Shown: positions 25,453 to 35,014, numbered from the stretch's first letter. The stretch is DNA of 44,967 nt from an uncultured Flavihumibacter sp. (GCA_946482545.1 CAMLRX010000024.1:1-44967), one strand, 5' to 3'. A program made the numbers and translations. The notes: a model not told the origin generated them from the sequence alone.

Positions 25453-28400
25453 ATGAAATATTTTAAATTAACAATATTGTTCTGCGCGCTCATCGCCTTG
25501 CTCCCGGCGGTCCCTAAAGCGCAGAATGCGCCGAAGGTGAATATAAAAGCCATTGTTTACGGCGCAGACAATAAGCCTCTTAAAGGCGCACTGGTTACCA
25601 GCACTGAAAAGGGACATGTTGAAGTGGTTACAAATGAAACAGGAACATTCACCCTGGAGGTGCCGCTGGATGCGTCGTTAAAAATAGAGGCACCCGGCTA
25701 CACAACAAAATACCTTGCCGCCAGCGCAGATTTGGCGCAGGTCGTGATGGAAGAAGATAAGGATGGGGGGATGATTCCGGTTGCTTTTCGGAAAATTAAC
25801 CGGAAAGATGCTTTCGGAGATGTGGCCGTGGTAAACGTGGAAGAATTGCTGAAGAAAAATTATTTCACCTATAGCCTTGATGGAATGGATGCCCTGGTAC
25901 CTGGCTTTAACGGCAACAGTACATGGGGGATGGGAAGCTATCTTTTGTTGATTGACGGCGTTCCAAGGGAGGCTGGTAATGTAATGCCGACTGAAATTGA
26001 ACACATCACGTTTCTGAAAGGTGTAAATGCCGCGGCGCTTTATGGAAGCAGGGGCGCTAAAGGTGCCATATTGATTACCACCAAGAGGGGCAAGGCCAAT
26101 GACAGAAGAGTGGATTTTCGTATCAACTCCGGCGTTCATACCCCAAAGCGTTATCCCAGATACCTCGGGGCTGCCGAATGGATGACGCTCTATAACGAAG
26201 CTTTTATTAACGATGGCAGGTTAGTGCCAGGTGTAGAAATACCCCACGATGAAGAAGAGATTTACAACCATGGCTCCGGAAGAAACCCATACAGGTATCC
26301 TAATGTTGATTACTATTCAGAGGAATTCCTGAAGAAAGCATATTCCAGGCACGACGCTACAATGGAAATTTCCGGGGGTAACGACAAGGCCAGGTACTAT
26401 ACCAATATCGGTTTTAATACTTCCGGCTCTTTGCTGAATTTCGGAGAAGCCATTAAAAACGATAGGTCCGATCGCCTGAATCTCCGCGGAAATATTGATG
26501 TAAACCTCAACGAATACCTGAGTTTTAACGTAGACGCCACAGCCATATTCTATACCGGAAGAGGAGTGAACGCCGACTATTGGGGAAGTGCCGCCACCTT
26601 GAGGCCACACCGGTTTGCGCCCCTTGTTCCAATCGAATTTATCGAAGAAACGGATGAAGCATCTTTGCTCTTCGTAAGAAACAGCAACTATGTTATTGAC
26701 GGGAAATACCTGCTGGGAGGAACCCAGCTTGATCAGACTAATCCCTTCGCCGCAATTTATGCAGGAGGAAATAATAAGTATACCAGTCGGCAGTTTCAAT
26801 TTAATACAGGTGTGAATGCGGATCTTCGGAATGTGTTGAAAGGCCTTTCCTTTAATTCCCAGATCGCGATCGACTATAATACTTCATATAACCTCTCTTT
26901 TAATAATAGTTACGCGGTATATAGGGCTGACTGGAATTCTTACTCCGGCACCGACCTGATCAGCAGCTTGCAGAAGTTCAATGAAGACCAGAAAAGTGGC
27001 GTTCAGAATGTGAGCAATTCCTGGTACAGGCAAACCATAGCTGCCAACGCATATTTCAACTATAAGAACACTTTCGGCGGCAAGCACAATGTATCCGCTA
27101 TTGCTGCGGTAAATGGTTTCCAGATATCTGAGTCGGCTATTTACCACAGGATAAGCAATGCAAACCTCGGTTTCCAGGCGGGTTATAATTATGCGCAGAA
27201 ATATTACTTTGATTTCAGCGGCGCATTAATCCACTCCGCGAGGTTGCCTGAAGGACAGCGAAAAGCGTTTTCTCCCACAGTGTCATTAGGATGGAGGCTG
27301 AGTGAGGAGAAATTTCTCTCAGGGGTAGATTTTGTAAACGAGCTGAAACTTACAGCATCAGCAGGCGTTCTGCACACGGATCTCGATATTTCTGATTATT
27401 ACTTGTATGAAGGTATTTACACGGTTAACGGATCATGGTATGGCTGGAAAGATGGTACAGGAATCCAGGCTACCGAGTCGCGCCGTGGAGCCAACCCAAT
27501 TCTGTCGTTTCCCAAGAGAGAGGAACTGAGTGTAGGATTGGAAGGTTCTTTTCTGAACAATTCTTTGAAATTGGGTGGCAATTTCTTTGTGAATACCATC
27601 TCTGGTAATGTTATACAGGCGGCAGTGCTGTATCCTTCTTATTTTACTACCGGATGGCCTGTTTCATCTTTTACGCCTTATGTTAACTATAATGCGGATA
27701 AACGTACAGGTTTTGATTTCAGCGCAAGTTTCAGCAAACGTACCGGAGAAGTGGATTGGTCGGTTGGTGTGAATGGCATGTATTATACCACCAAAGCCAC
27801 CAAGCGTGCAGAAATACCTGCTGAAGAAAACCTCAGGAGAGCCGGAAGACCCCTGGATGGAATATGGGGATTGCAGAATGAAGGATTTTTTATGGATGAT
27901 GCAGATATAGCCGCATCCCCTAATCATTTGGGACAGGTAATGCCGGGAGACATCAAGTACAAGGATCAGAATGGCGATGGCCTGATTGATTCCCGCGATG
28001 AAGTATACCTTGGCCGTGGAGGTTGGTTTGGCGCACCGCTCACCACGGGTGTTCATATTTCCGCCAAATGGAAAAACCTCTCAATTTTTGCGCTCGGTGT
28101 TGGGCGATTCGGTGCACACGCCATGAAGAACAGCTCCTACTTCTGGGTGAATGGTGAAGATAAATATTCAGAGGTGGTAAGGAACCGCTGGACCGAAGCA
28201 ACAAAACATACAGCTACTTTCCCCCGACTAACCACAGGTGCGGGCGACAATAACTTCCGTTCCTCAGATTTCTGGTTATACAGCACCAATCGCTTCGACC
28301 TCGGAAAAGTGCAGCTTTCGTACGATATGACAGGTCTCCTCAAAAGCAAGGCCTTTGTAAGAGAACTGGGCGTATATGTGAGCGGCTTCAATTTGCTGAC

Positions 28401-28491
28401 CATATCACCGGAAAGAGAAGTGTTGGAAATGAATGTTGGTAGCGCACCGCAAACACGTTTGTATAACCTGGGCGTAAAGGCATTGTTCTAG
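25453..28491 (+). CDS. xusC: XusC: second SusC-type transporter of the xylan locus
   Basis: Outer-membrane SusC-family protein of 1012 residues from ATG 25453 (MKYFKLTILFCALIALLPAV signal peptide); the frame begins at 25414 but the first 13 residues are unlike an export signal. A carboxypeptidase-regulatory-like domain covers about 30-100. Where most SusC proteins have an EVVVVGYG-type TonB box, this one reads GGMIPVAFRKINR, so TonB contact must differ or use a diverged box. The plug has LLLIDGVPREAGNVMPTEIE and FLKGVNAAALYGSRGAKG; the barrel ends in NLGVKALF. Follows xusB by 42 bases, precedes xusD by 32. Probably takes in a different size or decoration class of xylan fragment from XusA. Confidence 0.93.
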   Translation: MKYFKLTILFCALIALLPAVPKAQNAPKVNIKAIVYGADNKPLKGALVTSTEKGHVEVVTNETGTFTLEVPLDASLKIEAPGYTTKYLAASADLAQVVMEEDKDGGMIPVAFRKINRKDAFGDVAVVNVEELLKKNYFTYSLDGMDALVPGFNGNSTWGMGSYLLLIDGVPREAGNVMPTEIEHITFLKGVNAAALYGSRGAKGAILITTKRGKANDRRVDFRINSGVHTPKRYPRYLGAAEWMTLYNEAFINDGRLVPGVEIPHDEEEIYNHGSGRNPYRYPNVDYYSEEFLKKAYSRHDATMEISGGNDKARYYTNIGFNTSGSLLNFGEAIKNDRSDRLNLRGNIDVNLNEYLSFNVDATAIFYTGRGVNADYWGSAATLRPHRFAPLVPIEFIEETDEASLLFVRNSNYVIDGKYLLGGTQLDQTNPFAAIYAGGNNKYTSRQFQFNTGVNADLRNVLKGLSFNSQIAIDYNTSYNLSFNNSYAVYRADWNSYSGTDLISSLQKFNEDQKSGVQNVSNSWYRQTIAANAYFNYKNTFGGKHNVSAIAAVNGFQISESAIYHRISNANLGFQAGYNYAQKYYFDFSGALIHSARLPEGQRKAFSPTVSLGWRLSEEKFLSGVDFVNELKLTASAGVLHTDLDISDYYLYEGIYTVNGSWYGWKDGTGIQATESRRGANPILSFPKREELSVGLEGSFLNNSLKLGGNFFVNTISGNVIQAAVLYPSYFTTGWPVSSFTPYVNYNADKRTGFDFSASFSKRTGEVDWSVGVNGMYYTTKATKRAEIPAEENLRRAGRPLDGIWGLQNEGFFMDDADIAASPNHLGQVMPGDIKYKDQNGDGLIDSRDEVYLGRGGWFGAPLTTGVHISAKWKNLSIFALGVGRFGAHAMKNSSYFWVNGEDKYSEVVRNRWTEATKHTATFPRLTTGAGDNNFRSSDFWLYSTNRFDLGKVQLSYDMTGLLKSKAFVRELGVYVSGFNLLTISPEREVLEMNVGSAPQTRLYNLGVKALF

Positions 28492-28523
28492 CCCGGAAAG
28501 TAGTAATCATTAAAATGAGAAGA

Positions 28524-30293
28524 ATGAACAAGATATTATCTATACTCCTTGCCGCGGTTGTGTTGCTTTCCGGGTGTAAGGATCTTATCGAACCGGCAAT
28601 TGAAAATAACCGGCAGCTTGATCCGGCGGATTATGTTCCGGGCGACGCAAGATTCCCGTTTGGTTTGCTGCTTAATGGGTACAACCGCCTTCCTACAAAT
28701 GGATGGTCATTTAATGATGTGGCCACCGACGATGCCGTAAGTAATGATCCTAATAATGGTTACCTGAAAATTGCTTTAGGGCAGTGGACTGCTAACAATA
28801 ACCCTGCAAGCCAATGGAACAACAGTTTTGCAGCCATTCAGTACATGAATATTGCACTGGAAGAAATTGAAAAGGCAAAACTGGCAACAGATCCTGTGGT
28901 AAGCGATTTGTACAAAAAAAGGTTTAAAGCAGAGGCCCGTGGTTTAAGAGCTATATTTTTCTATCACTTGTTGCAGAACCACGCTGGGGTAACACAGGAT
29001 GGTAAATTACTGGGCGTTCCGCTGCTTTTAGAAGTTCAGACTCCGGCTTCCGACTTTAATATGCCACGTGCCACGTTTGAAGCGTGCATGCAGCAGATAT
29101 ATACCGATCTGGATGCTGCGATAGAAGCACTGCCATTGGATTACGAAGATGTGGCAGGCGCCGGACAGATACCTTCCCACTATGGAAATATTACGGTATC
29201 ACAATATAACCGTGTCTTCGGTTCAGCCTTCCGTGGCTTCTTTACTGCAAGAATTGCCAGGGCTGTTAAAGCACAGGCTGCACTACTGGCGGCAAGTCCC
29301 GCATACAGTGCTGGTTCTGGCACTACTTGGGCGCAGGCAGCCAACTATGCCGGTGCTGTGCTGGCACTTAAAGGTGGCGTAGGAGCATTGGCTACGAATG
29401 GTCTTACATGGTATTCCAACGCAAGTGAAATCACAGCGCTGAAAGATGGGGCCAATCCTCCTGAGATTTTATGGAGAAACAACTATGCGGACAACAGAGA
29501 TCTGGAACAGGCCAATTTCCCGCCCACATTGTTTGGCAGCGGAAGGATAAACCCCACGCAGAATCTTGTAGATGCATTCCCTATGGCCAACGGCTACCCG
29601 ATCTCCGACCCCAATAGCGGTTACAACCCCAATGACCCCTATGCCGGAAGAGATCCCCGCTTGCGTACATTCATCCTCGTAAACGGTGGAACAGCAGGGT
29701 CGGCAAATACTGTAATTACTACAGCCGCAGATGGCCTTACCAATGATGCGCTGAATAAAGTGGAAACATCCACGAGAACAGGATACTACCTTCGTAAACT
29801 GCTGCGCCAGGATGTAAACCTGAATCCAAATTCCGCAAACAATCAACGCCATTATAAGCCGCATATCCGCTATACCGAAATTTTACTTACGTATGCAGAA
29901 GCTGCAAATGAAGCATGGGGCCCAACCGGATTTGGCGAACAGAGTTTTTCAGCTTACGACGTGATCAGGGCAATCAGAGGAAGGGCAGGAGTGGGTACAA
30001 ATAATGGCGATCCTTACCTCGAAGCCGCAAAAACAAGTAAAGAAACAATGAGAACGCTTATCAGGAACGAACGAAGACTGGAACTTTGCTTCGAAGGATT
30101 CAGGTTCTGGGACCTTCGCCGCTGGAATGCTAATCTTACTGAAACCGCTAAAGGTATGAGCATTCGAAACGGAACCTACAGTGTCATCAATGTGCAGGAA
30201 AGGCTGTTTGAAAACTATATGAATTACGGCCCGATTCCGCAAAGCGAAACGCTCAAATTCAGCGCACTGCAACAAAATAAAGGGTGGCAGTAA
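28524..30293 (+). CDS. xusD: XusD: second SusD-type lipoprotein of the xylan locus
   Basis: SusD/RagB lipoprotein of 589 residues. Start at ATG 28524 (MNKILSILLAAVVLLSGC, Cys18); an in-frame ATG at 28515 adds three residues and is equally possible. SusD signatures: FKAEARGLRAIFFYHLLQNH at about 132-151, ARAVKAQAALLAASPAYSAG, and near the C-terminus YTEILLTYAEAANEAWGP and NERRLELCFEGFRFWDLRRW. Also a DPYAGRDPRLRTFI motif typical of large SusD proteins. Partner of XusC by adjacency. The two tandem SusC/D pairs followed by a surface lipoprotein and GH10 are the hallmark of the xus core. Confidence 0.93.
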   Translation: MNKILSILLAAVVLLSGCKDLIEPAIENNRQLDPADYVPGDARFPFGLLLNGYNRLPTNGWSFNDVATDDAVSNDPNNGYLKIALGQWTANNNPASQWNNSFAAIQYMNIALEEIEKAKLATDPVVSDLYKKRFKAEARGLRAIFFYHLLQNHAGVTQDGKLLGVPLLLEVQTPASDFNMPRATFEACMQQIYTDLDAAIEALPLDYEDVAGAGQIPSHYGNITVSQYNRVFGSAFRGFFTARIARAVKAQAALLAASPAYSAGSGTTWAQAANYAGAVLALKGGVGALATNGLTWYSNASEITALKDGANPPEILWRNNYADNRDLEQANFPPTLFGSGRINPTQNLVDAFPMANGYPISDPNSGYNPNDPYAGRDPRLRTFILVNGGTAGSANTVITTAADGLTNDALNKVETSTRTGYYLRKLLRQDVNLNPNSANNQRHYKPHIRYTEILLTYAEAANEAWGPTGFGEQSFSAYDVIRAIRGRAGVGTNNGDPYLEAAKTSKETMRTLIRNERRLELCFEGFRFWDLRRWNANLTETAKGMSIRNGTYSVINVQERLFENYMNYGPIPQSETLKFSALQQNKGWQ

Positions 30294-30328
30294 CCAACCG
30301 CCTTCTTATACTATTAAAGATTGAACTT

Positions 30329-31285
30329 ATGAAGAAGAGTTTGTTTTTCCTGGTGATGATTACGGTAGCAGTACTTTCCTGCAGCAAAAAAGTGGATCAT
30401 CCCGACTTCGATTACCAAACCGTATATTTTGCGTATCAATACCCGGTGCGCACCATCACCTTCGGTGAAGATATTTTCAGTACCGAACTGGACAATCAGG
30501 GTAAATTCAAAATTATGGCCACTACCGGTGGCGTTTATTACAGCAAAAGAAATGTAACCCTGGATGTGGCCGTGGATGAAACCCTGCTTGGGAACGGTAT
30601 GACGTTCACGCCTGGCGGTAATGATGTGTTGGCCATGCCTTCTAAGTATTTTTCGCTCGCTTCCAATAAAATTGTTATCCCGGAAGGAGGACTTACAGGA
30701 GGAGTGGAAGTACAGTTGAGCAACGATTTTTTTGCCGACCCCAATGCCATCAGAAATTCCTATGTAATTCCTTTGCGTATTACCGGCGTAAGCAACGCTG
30801 ACTCTATTCTTTCCAACAAAAACTTCGTGCTCTATGCCGTTAAATATGTCAATGACTGGCACGGCAATTACCTGCGCAGAGGAAAAGATGTGGTAACCGG
30901 AAGCGTGAACCAGACCATCGTAAGGCACAAGCCCTACGTAGAGCAGGATGAAGTAAATAAACTGACCACACGCTCCAGAACCGATCTTGAATTCCCACTG
31001 GTGGTGAAAGACCAGAATGGCGGAAATGTTAACTGCCCGCTGCTGCTGAAATTTGATGCTGCCGGCAAATGCACCATCACTGCCGCAAACAGCAGCTTTA
31101 CCGCCACAGGTACCGGAACCTTTGTAAAGAAAGGGGAAAAGAACAGTTGGGGCAGTAAAGACCGGGATGCGCTTTACCTCAGTTACGAAGTGAACCTGCC
31201 TTCGATGAAAGTAGTGTCCACCGATACACTCGTGGCGAGAGACCGCGCAGTAACCATGGAAATATTTACACCTGTTAACAAGTAA
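30329..31285 (+). CDS. xusE: XusE: DUF1735/DUF5627-type surface lipoprotein
   Basis: Lipoprotein of 318 residues with its lipobox at Cys18 (LFFLVMITVAVLSC). The frame is open upstream to 30284 within xusD, but the ATG at 30329 begins the export signal. The N-terminal half (about 25-170) is a beta-rich DUF1735-like module (TVYFAYQYPVRTITFGED, VTLDVAVDETLLGN, IPLRITGVSNADS). The C-terminal half (about 180-318) resembles the DUF5627 module (VKYVNDWHGNYLRRGKD, TRSRTDLEFPLVVKD). It sits where xusE stands in Prevotella and where surface glycan-binding proteins stand in Bacteroides xylan loci. Likely binds xylan at the cell surface; no catalytic motif seen. Confidence 0.86.
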   Translation: MKKSLFFLVMITVAVLSCSKKVDHPDFDYQTVYFAYQYPVRTITFGEDIFSTELDNQGKFKIMATTGGVYYSKRNVTLDVAVDETLLGNGMTFTPGGNDVLAMPSKYFSLASNKIVIPEGGLTGGVEVQLSNDFFADPNAIRNSYVIPLRITGVSNADSILSNKNFVLYAVKYVNDWHGNYLRRGKDVVTGSVNQTIVRHKPYVEQDEVNKLTTRSRTDLEFPLVVKDQNGGNVNCPLLLKFDAAGKCTITAANSSFTATGTGTFVKKGEKNSWGSKDRDALYLSYEVNLPSMKVVSTDTLVARDRAVTMEIFTPVNK

Positions 31286-31295
31286 TAACTGCTAT

Positions 31296-33446
31296 ATGAA
31301 TAAAATTTATAAAACTGCTTTAGGAGTTGCTGCCATGGTAATGGCCGCTTCCTGTAGTAAATACGAGCCCCTCGGTTACGAGGTGGATAAGCCGGAAAGC
31401 GTAGTGCTTCAGGAGGGAATTGACTCCTATGACGCGCTGTTGAGTTATATCAACCTTTCCGCACACCCTAACTTTAAACTGGGGGCCGCACTTTCACTCT
31501 CTACTTATGTGAACAAAAGTGTGATGTACCGGCTCGCCAACCGGAACTTCAACGAAATTGTGATGGGCTGGGAAATGAAGCATGGTGGTGTGGTGCAACC
31601 CAACGGAAGTCTCGCATTGGAAAATGTAGAGAACCTTATGGAAAAAGCGCAGGAAGCAGGAATGCCGGTTTTCGGACATACGCTCTGCTGGCACGCCAAC
31701 CAGAACGCCGGTTACCTGAACGGGCTGATTGCCCCGCTCAGGGTTACAGCCCCTTCTTTTCCCAATGGGCTGAACCTCGCAGGCGTGCAGGATGGCTCGT
31801 TCACCAACTGGACCAAAGCACACGCGGGAGCCGGTATCACGGTTGAAAATATGGGCATGGGCGCCGGAACAAAAGCGATTAAGCTTGTAGCTGCCGCTGG
31901 TGCCTCCGCCGCGCAGGACCTGCAATTGATCACCCCGGCCATTACGGTTGATCCCGCACACAAATATGAAGTGGTATGCTATATCAAGTCGGATATGCCA
32001 GGCGAAGGGCGCATCGCTTTTGAAGGACTTGCCAACAACGAACCTTCCGTAGACTGGATGAAAACCGGAACCGCTTCAGCTACTTTCCAAACCAGTATCT
32101 CGTGGAAGGAAATCAGGTTCCAGGTCAGCGGATTCACAGGCAATTCCATTAAACTTCATTTCGACCTGGGGTACAAGCCGAATGTGACTTACTACATTGA
32201 TATCAATAACCTGTATGTTTACGATACACAGGGCACACCGCTTGTCAGCAACCTCGTGGCGAATGGTGATTTTGAAGCAGGTTCCGGCTGGGGCGGCTGG
32301 GGTGGAAGTTCCTCCAGGGGAATATCTGCTGATGGACTTGGATTTGGAAACAAAGGCAAGGCTTTCTTTGTAAATAATCCTACAAAAATGGCCAATTTCT
32401 GGGATGTTCAAACGATATACAATTTCGCCGAACCGCTGAAGAATGGCGAAACCTATAACCTGAGTTTCTGGATAAAAGGAACCGCAGAAGGTATTGTACG
32501 CCCCGAAATTCAAAGTCCGAATTACTCATCCAATCCTTTCGGCCAAATAGGTGTAACCAAAGAATGGAAACAGGTGACCGTTTCCACGACAGCGACCACG
32601 GCAGACAGAAACAGACTCATCTTCAGCTATGGCGAATACGCCGGAATCGTTTACATCGATGATGTGGTACTGACCAGCTCAAAAGGTGGTGGCGGTGGCA
32701 CCACTATTGTTGAGAAAACAAATGTTGAAAAACAACTCATCATCTCTTCCGCCCTCGAACATTGGATCTCCGGTATGCAGGCCGTTACCAAATCGTATGT
32801 AAAAGCATGGGATGTGGTGAATGAACCCATGGATGACGGTAAGCCTTATGAACTGAAAACAGGTGTGGGAAGAACACTGAATACTGACGAATTCTACTGG
32901 CAGGACTACATGGGCAAGGATTACGCCGTGGAAGCCTTCAAAATGGCCAGGAAGTACGGCAATGCCACCGATATCCACTTCATCAACGATTACAATCTTG
33001 AATACAACCTCGATAAATGCCGAGGCATCATCGAATACGTGAAGTACATCGAAAGCAAAGGCGCCAAAGTAGATGGTATCGGTACGCAGATGCACATCGA
33101 TATCAACTCCAATAAAGCGAACATCGAAGAAATGTTCAAACTCCTCGCCGCCACAGGTAAACTGATCAAAGTATCTGAACTGGACATAGGCGTTGGTGTG
33201 AAAACACCCAATGCAACCGCTGAACATTATGCCAAGCAGGCTGACATGTACAGGTTCGTGGTAGAAAAGTATTTCGAGCATATTCCCGCTGCCCAACGTT
33301 ACGGCATCACCATGTGGAGCCCGTTAGACAGCCCCGCAAGTTCCAGTTGGAGAGCCGGTGAACCCATTGGTCTGTGGACCGAAGGTTATGTGCGGAAGCC
33401 TGCTTATTCAGCAGTTGCAGAAGCGCTGAAAGCGAAAGCGAAGTAG
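31296..33446 (+). CDS. xyn10C: GH10 endo-1,4-beta-xylanase with CBMs inserted in the barrel
   Basis: Surface lipoprotein (Cys20 in MVMAASC) of 716 residues that cuts the xylan backbone. The GH10 barrel is split: its first part (about 40-147) ends after the family motif HTLCWHANQN (H128-N137). Residues about 150-465 form two beta-sandwich carbohydrate-binding modules of CBM4/22-like type (GVQDGSFTNWTKAH and LVANGDFEAGSGWGGWGG mark their starts). A short Gly run (about 466-470) leads back to the barrel. Catalytic residues are E510 in WDVVNEPMDD (acid/base) and E628 in VSELDIG (nucleophile). This insertion is known from Prevotella Xyn10C and Bacteroides ovatus GH10 enzymes. Last gene of the xus cluster; generates long xylo-oligosaccharides for the SusC/D pairs. 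Residue numbers for module boundaries are estimates. Confidence 0.95.
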   Translation: MNKIYKTALGVAAMVMAASCSKYEPLGYEVDKPESVVLQEGIDSYDALLSYINLSAHPNFKLGAALSLSTYVNKSVMYRLANRNFNEIVMGWEMKHGGVVQPNGSLALENVENLMEKAQEAGMPVFGHTLCWHANQNAGYLNGLIAPLRVTAPSFPNGLNLAGVQDGSFTNWTKAHAGAGITVENMGMGAGTKAIKLVAAAGASAAQDLQLITPAITVDPAHKYEVVCYIKSDMPGEGRIAFEGLANNEPSVDWMKTGTASATFQTSISWKEIRFQVSGFTGNSIKLHFDLGYKPNVTYYIDINNLYVYDTQGTPLVSNLVANGDFEAGSGWGGWGGSSSRGISADGLGFGNKGKAFFVNNPTKMANFWDVQTIYNFAEPLKNGETYNLSFWIKGTAEGIVRPEIQSPNYSSNPFGQIGVTKEWKQVTVSTTATTADRNRLIFSYGEYAGIVYIDDVVLTSSKGGGGGTTIVEKTNVEKQLIISSALEHWISGMQAVTKSYVKAWDVVNEPMDDGKPYELKTGVGRTLNTDEFYWQDYMGKDYAVEAFKMARKYGNATDIHFINDYNLEYNLDKCRGIIEYVKYIESKGAKVDGIGTQMHIDINSNKANIEEMFKLLAATGKLIKVSELDIGVGVKTPNATAEHYAKQADMYRFVVEKYFEHIPAAQRYGITMWSPLDSPASSSWRAGEPIGLWTEGYVRKPAYSAVAEALKAKAK

Positions 33447-33479
33447 CTTAAAAGTAATAAAACAACAACCTTAATCCTT

Positions 33480-33525
33480 AAACCGGTCGGTAGCGGTGCA
33501 CACTGTAGCCGGCCGGTTTCTTTTG
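33480..33525 (+). terminator. Terminator of the xus cluster
   Basis: An 11-base stem with one G-U pair (AAACCGGTCGG 33480-33490 with CCGGCCGGTTT 33509-33519), followed by CTTTTG. It lies 34 bases after the xylanase stop. Confidence 0.8.
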
Positions 33526-33538
33526 TATTGGAAACTAA

Positions 33539-33583
33539 AAAAGGAGAAGCATCTTTATCAGAAGACTTCTCCTTTTATTTTTA
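33539..33583. terminator. Bidirectional terminator between xyn10C and the SPFH gene
   Basis: Perfect 11-base stem AAAAGGAGAAG/CTTCTCCTTTT (33539-33549 with 33566-33576) with T runs beyond both ends. It can stop plus-strand read-through from the xus cluster and minus-strand transcripts of the SPFH/NfeD genes. Confidence 0.8.
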
Positions 33584-33629
33584 TCAGCAATGTTGATGTG
33601 TAGTTCTGCTGAAGAATTAGCTATTTGAA

Positions 33630-34568
33630 TTACCGCGTTCCCGGCAGCTCCGTTTTCGTTTTATTCAATACCGAAGTAACGCTTGAAATAACGCCTGCGA
33701 TATCTGAAAGGTCCGCTGGAACTATCATGGAATTGTTCGTTTTGGCGAGTTTGCCGAATTCGGTGAGGTATTGTTCGGCGATGCGGAGGTTTACGGCGTT
33801 CATGCCGCCTTCCTGGTTGATGGCCGTTGCAATTTCGCGGATACCTACTGCCGTTGCGCGCGCGATCAGTTCAATTTCGGAGGCGGTACCACTGGCTTCG
33901 TTGATCTTTCTTTGTTTTTCCCCTTCGGAACGGGCGATCATTTCCTGTTTATCTCCTTCGGCCCGGTTGATCTTGGCCTGCTTGTCACCTTCAGATTCCG
34001 CGATGAGTGCGCGTTTCTCTCTTTCGGCACGCATCTGCTTTTCCATGGCGTCTTTGATGCTCTGGGGTGGCGAAATATTTTTCACTTCATAACGCGATAC
34101 TTTGATGCCCCAGGAATCGCTGGCTTTGTCTACGGCTTCCACGATGCCGCCGTTCACCGTTTCTCTTTCCTCGAAAGTTTTGTCCAGTTCCATTTTACCA
34201 ATAATGCTGCGCATCGTGGTTTGGGAGATCTGGATCACCGCGAAGCGGTAGTTGTCGATGCCATACGAAGCTTTTTGCGGGTCGATCACCTGGAGGTAGA
34301 GGATACCATCTACTTCCACCGCGATATTGTCTTTGGTGATACAGATTTGCGAAGCCACGTCGATGGCCTGTTCTTTCAGGTTCTGCTTGTAGGCGATCTT
34401 GTCGATGAACGGGATCAGGATATGAAAACCTGCTTCTAGTGAACGGCTGTATTTACCGAGCCTTTCCACGATGTACACGGAGCGCTGCGGCACCACTTTA
34501 AACGTGGACAGAAAGGCGACGAAAACAAATACGGCCAGAAGGATGAGGATAACTGTTGTTGCGGTCAT
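33630..34568 (-). CDS. SPFH/band 7 (stomatin-like, paraslipin) protein
   Basis: Membrane-anchored SPFH protein of 312 residues. An N-terminal helix (TTVILILLAVFVFVAFLSTF, about 4-23) is followed by the band 7 domain (about 25-190: VVPQRSVYIVERLGKYSRSL, TKDNIAVEVDGILYLQV, RSIIGKMELDKTFEERE). A long charged coiled coil rich in EGDKQ repeats covers about 190-245, and the C-terminus ends with NNSMIVPADLSDIAGVISSV. It is the same class as QmcA/YbbK of enteric bacteria, which form membrane microdomain scaffolds. Its ATG overlaps the NfeD stop by three bases, so the pair is translationally coupled, the classic NfeD-stomatin arrangement. Role probably in membrane organisation or quality control of membrane proteins. 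Confidence 0.94.
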   Translation of the reverse strand: MTATTVILILLAVFVFVAFLSTFKVVPQRSVYIVERLGKYSRSLEAGFHILIPFIDKIAYKQNLKEQAIDVASQICITKDNIAVEVDGILYLQVIDPQKASYGIDNYRFAVIQISQTTMRSIIGKMELDKTFEERETVNGGIVEAVDKASDSWGIKVSRYEVKNISPPQSIKDAMEKQMRAEREKRALIAESEGDKQAKINRAEGDKQEMIARSEGEKQRKINEASGTASEIELIARATAVGIREIATAINQEGGMNAVNLRIAEQYLTEFGKLAKTNNSMIVPADLSDIAGVISSVTSVLNKTKTELPGTR

Positions 34569-35014
34569 ATTGATTGGGTTGAGCTTACAATAAGAAGGAT
34601 ACTTTTGTTGCCGGTGATGATCACGTTTTCACCTGCTGCGATGGTGTCGTTGGAAGCAGCTTCCCAACTGGTGCCCCTGAAGGATACTTTTCCGTTCATG
34701 CCGGGCGCGATGGATGTTTCCGCTTTAGCGGATTGTCCGATGAACTCATCTTCCAGTGCCTGGGGCGATTTTTTACCCATGCCTAGTTTGGTTCTGATCC
34801 AGTTGCGGAACAGCAGTACGTTGAGCAGGGAACTTCCCAGGAAAATAATCAGTTGGGTGTTGAGAGAAATGTCGGTGAACAGGGCAACAATGGCGACGAT
34901 CCAGGCACCTGCGCCGAAGAAGAACAGGATAAAGCCCGGAAGCGCAAATTCGAGCAGAAAAAGCAATAGTCCGATAAAAAACCAGATAACGGCAACGTGT
35001 TGGAAAACTTCCAT
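34565..35014 (-). CDS. NfeD family membrane protein
   Basis: Short NfeD-type protein of 149 residues. Three or four membrane helices occupy about 8-75 (VIWFFIGLLLFLLEFALPGF, ILFFFGAGAWIVAIVALFTD, QLIIFLGSSLLNVLLF), followed by a soluble OB-fold domain (about 95-145: DEFIGQSAKAETSIAPGMNG, VSFRGTSWEAASNDTIAAGE). No ClpP-like protease domain, so it is the short form that partners stomatin-like proteins. The coding regions overlap the downstream SPFH gene by four bases. Two small genes and a TPP riboswitch stand upstream on the same strand. Confidence 0.93.
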   Translation of the reverse strand: MEVFQHVAVIWFFIGLLLFLLEFALPGFILFFFGAGAWIVAIVALFTDISLNTQLIIFLGSSLLNVLLFRNWIRTKLGMGKKSPQALEDEFIGQSAKAETSIAPGMNGKVSFRGTSWEAASNDTIAAGENVIITGNKSILLIVSSTQSI

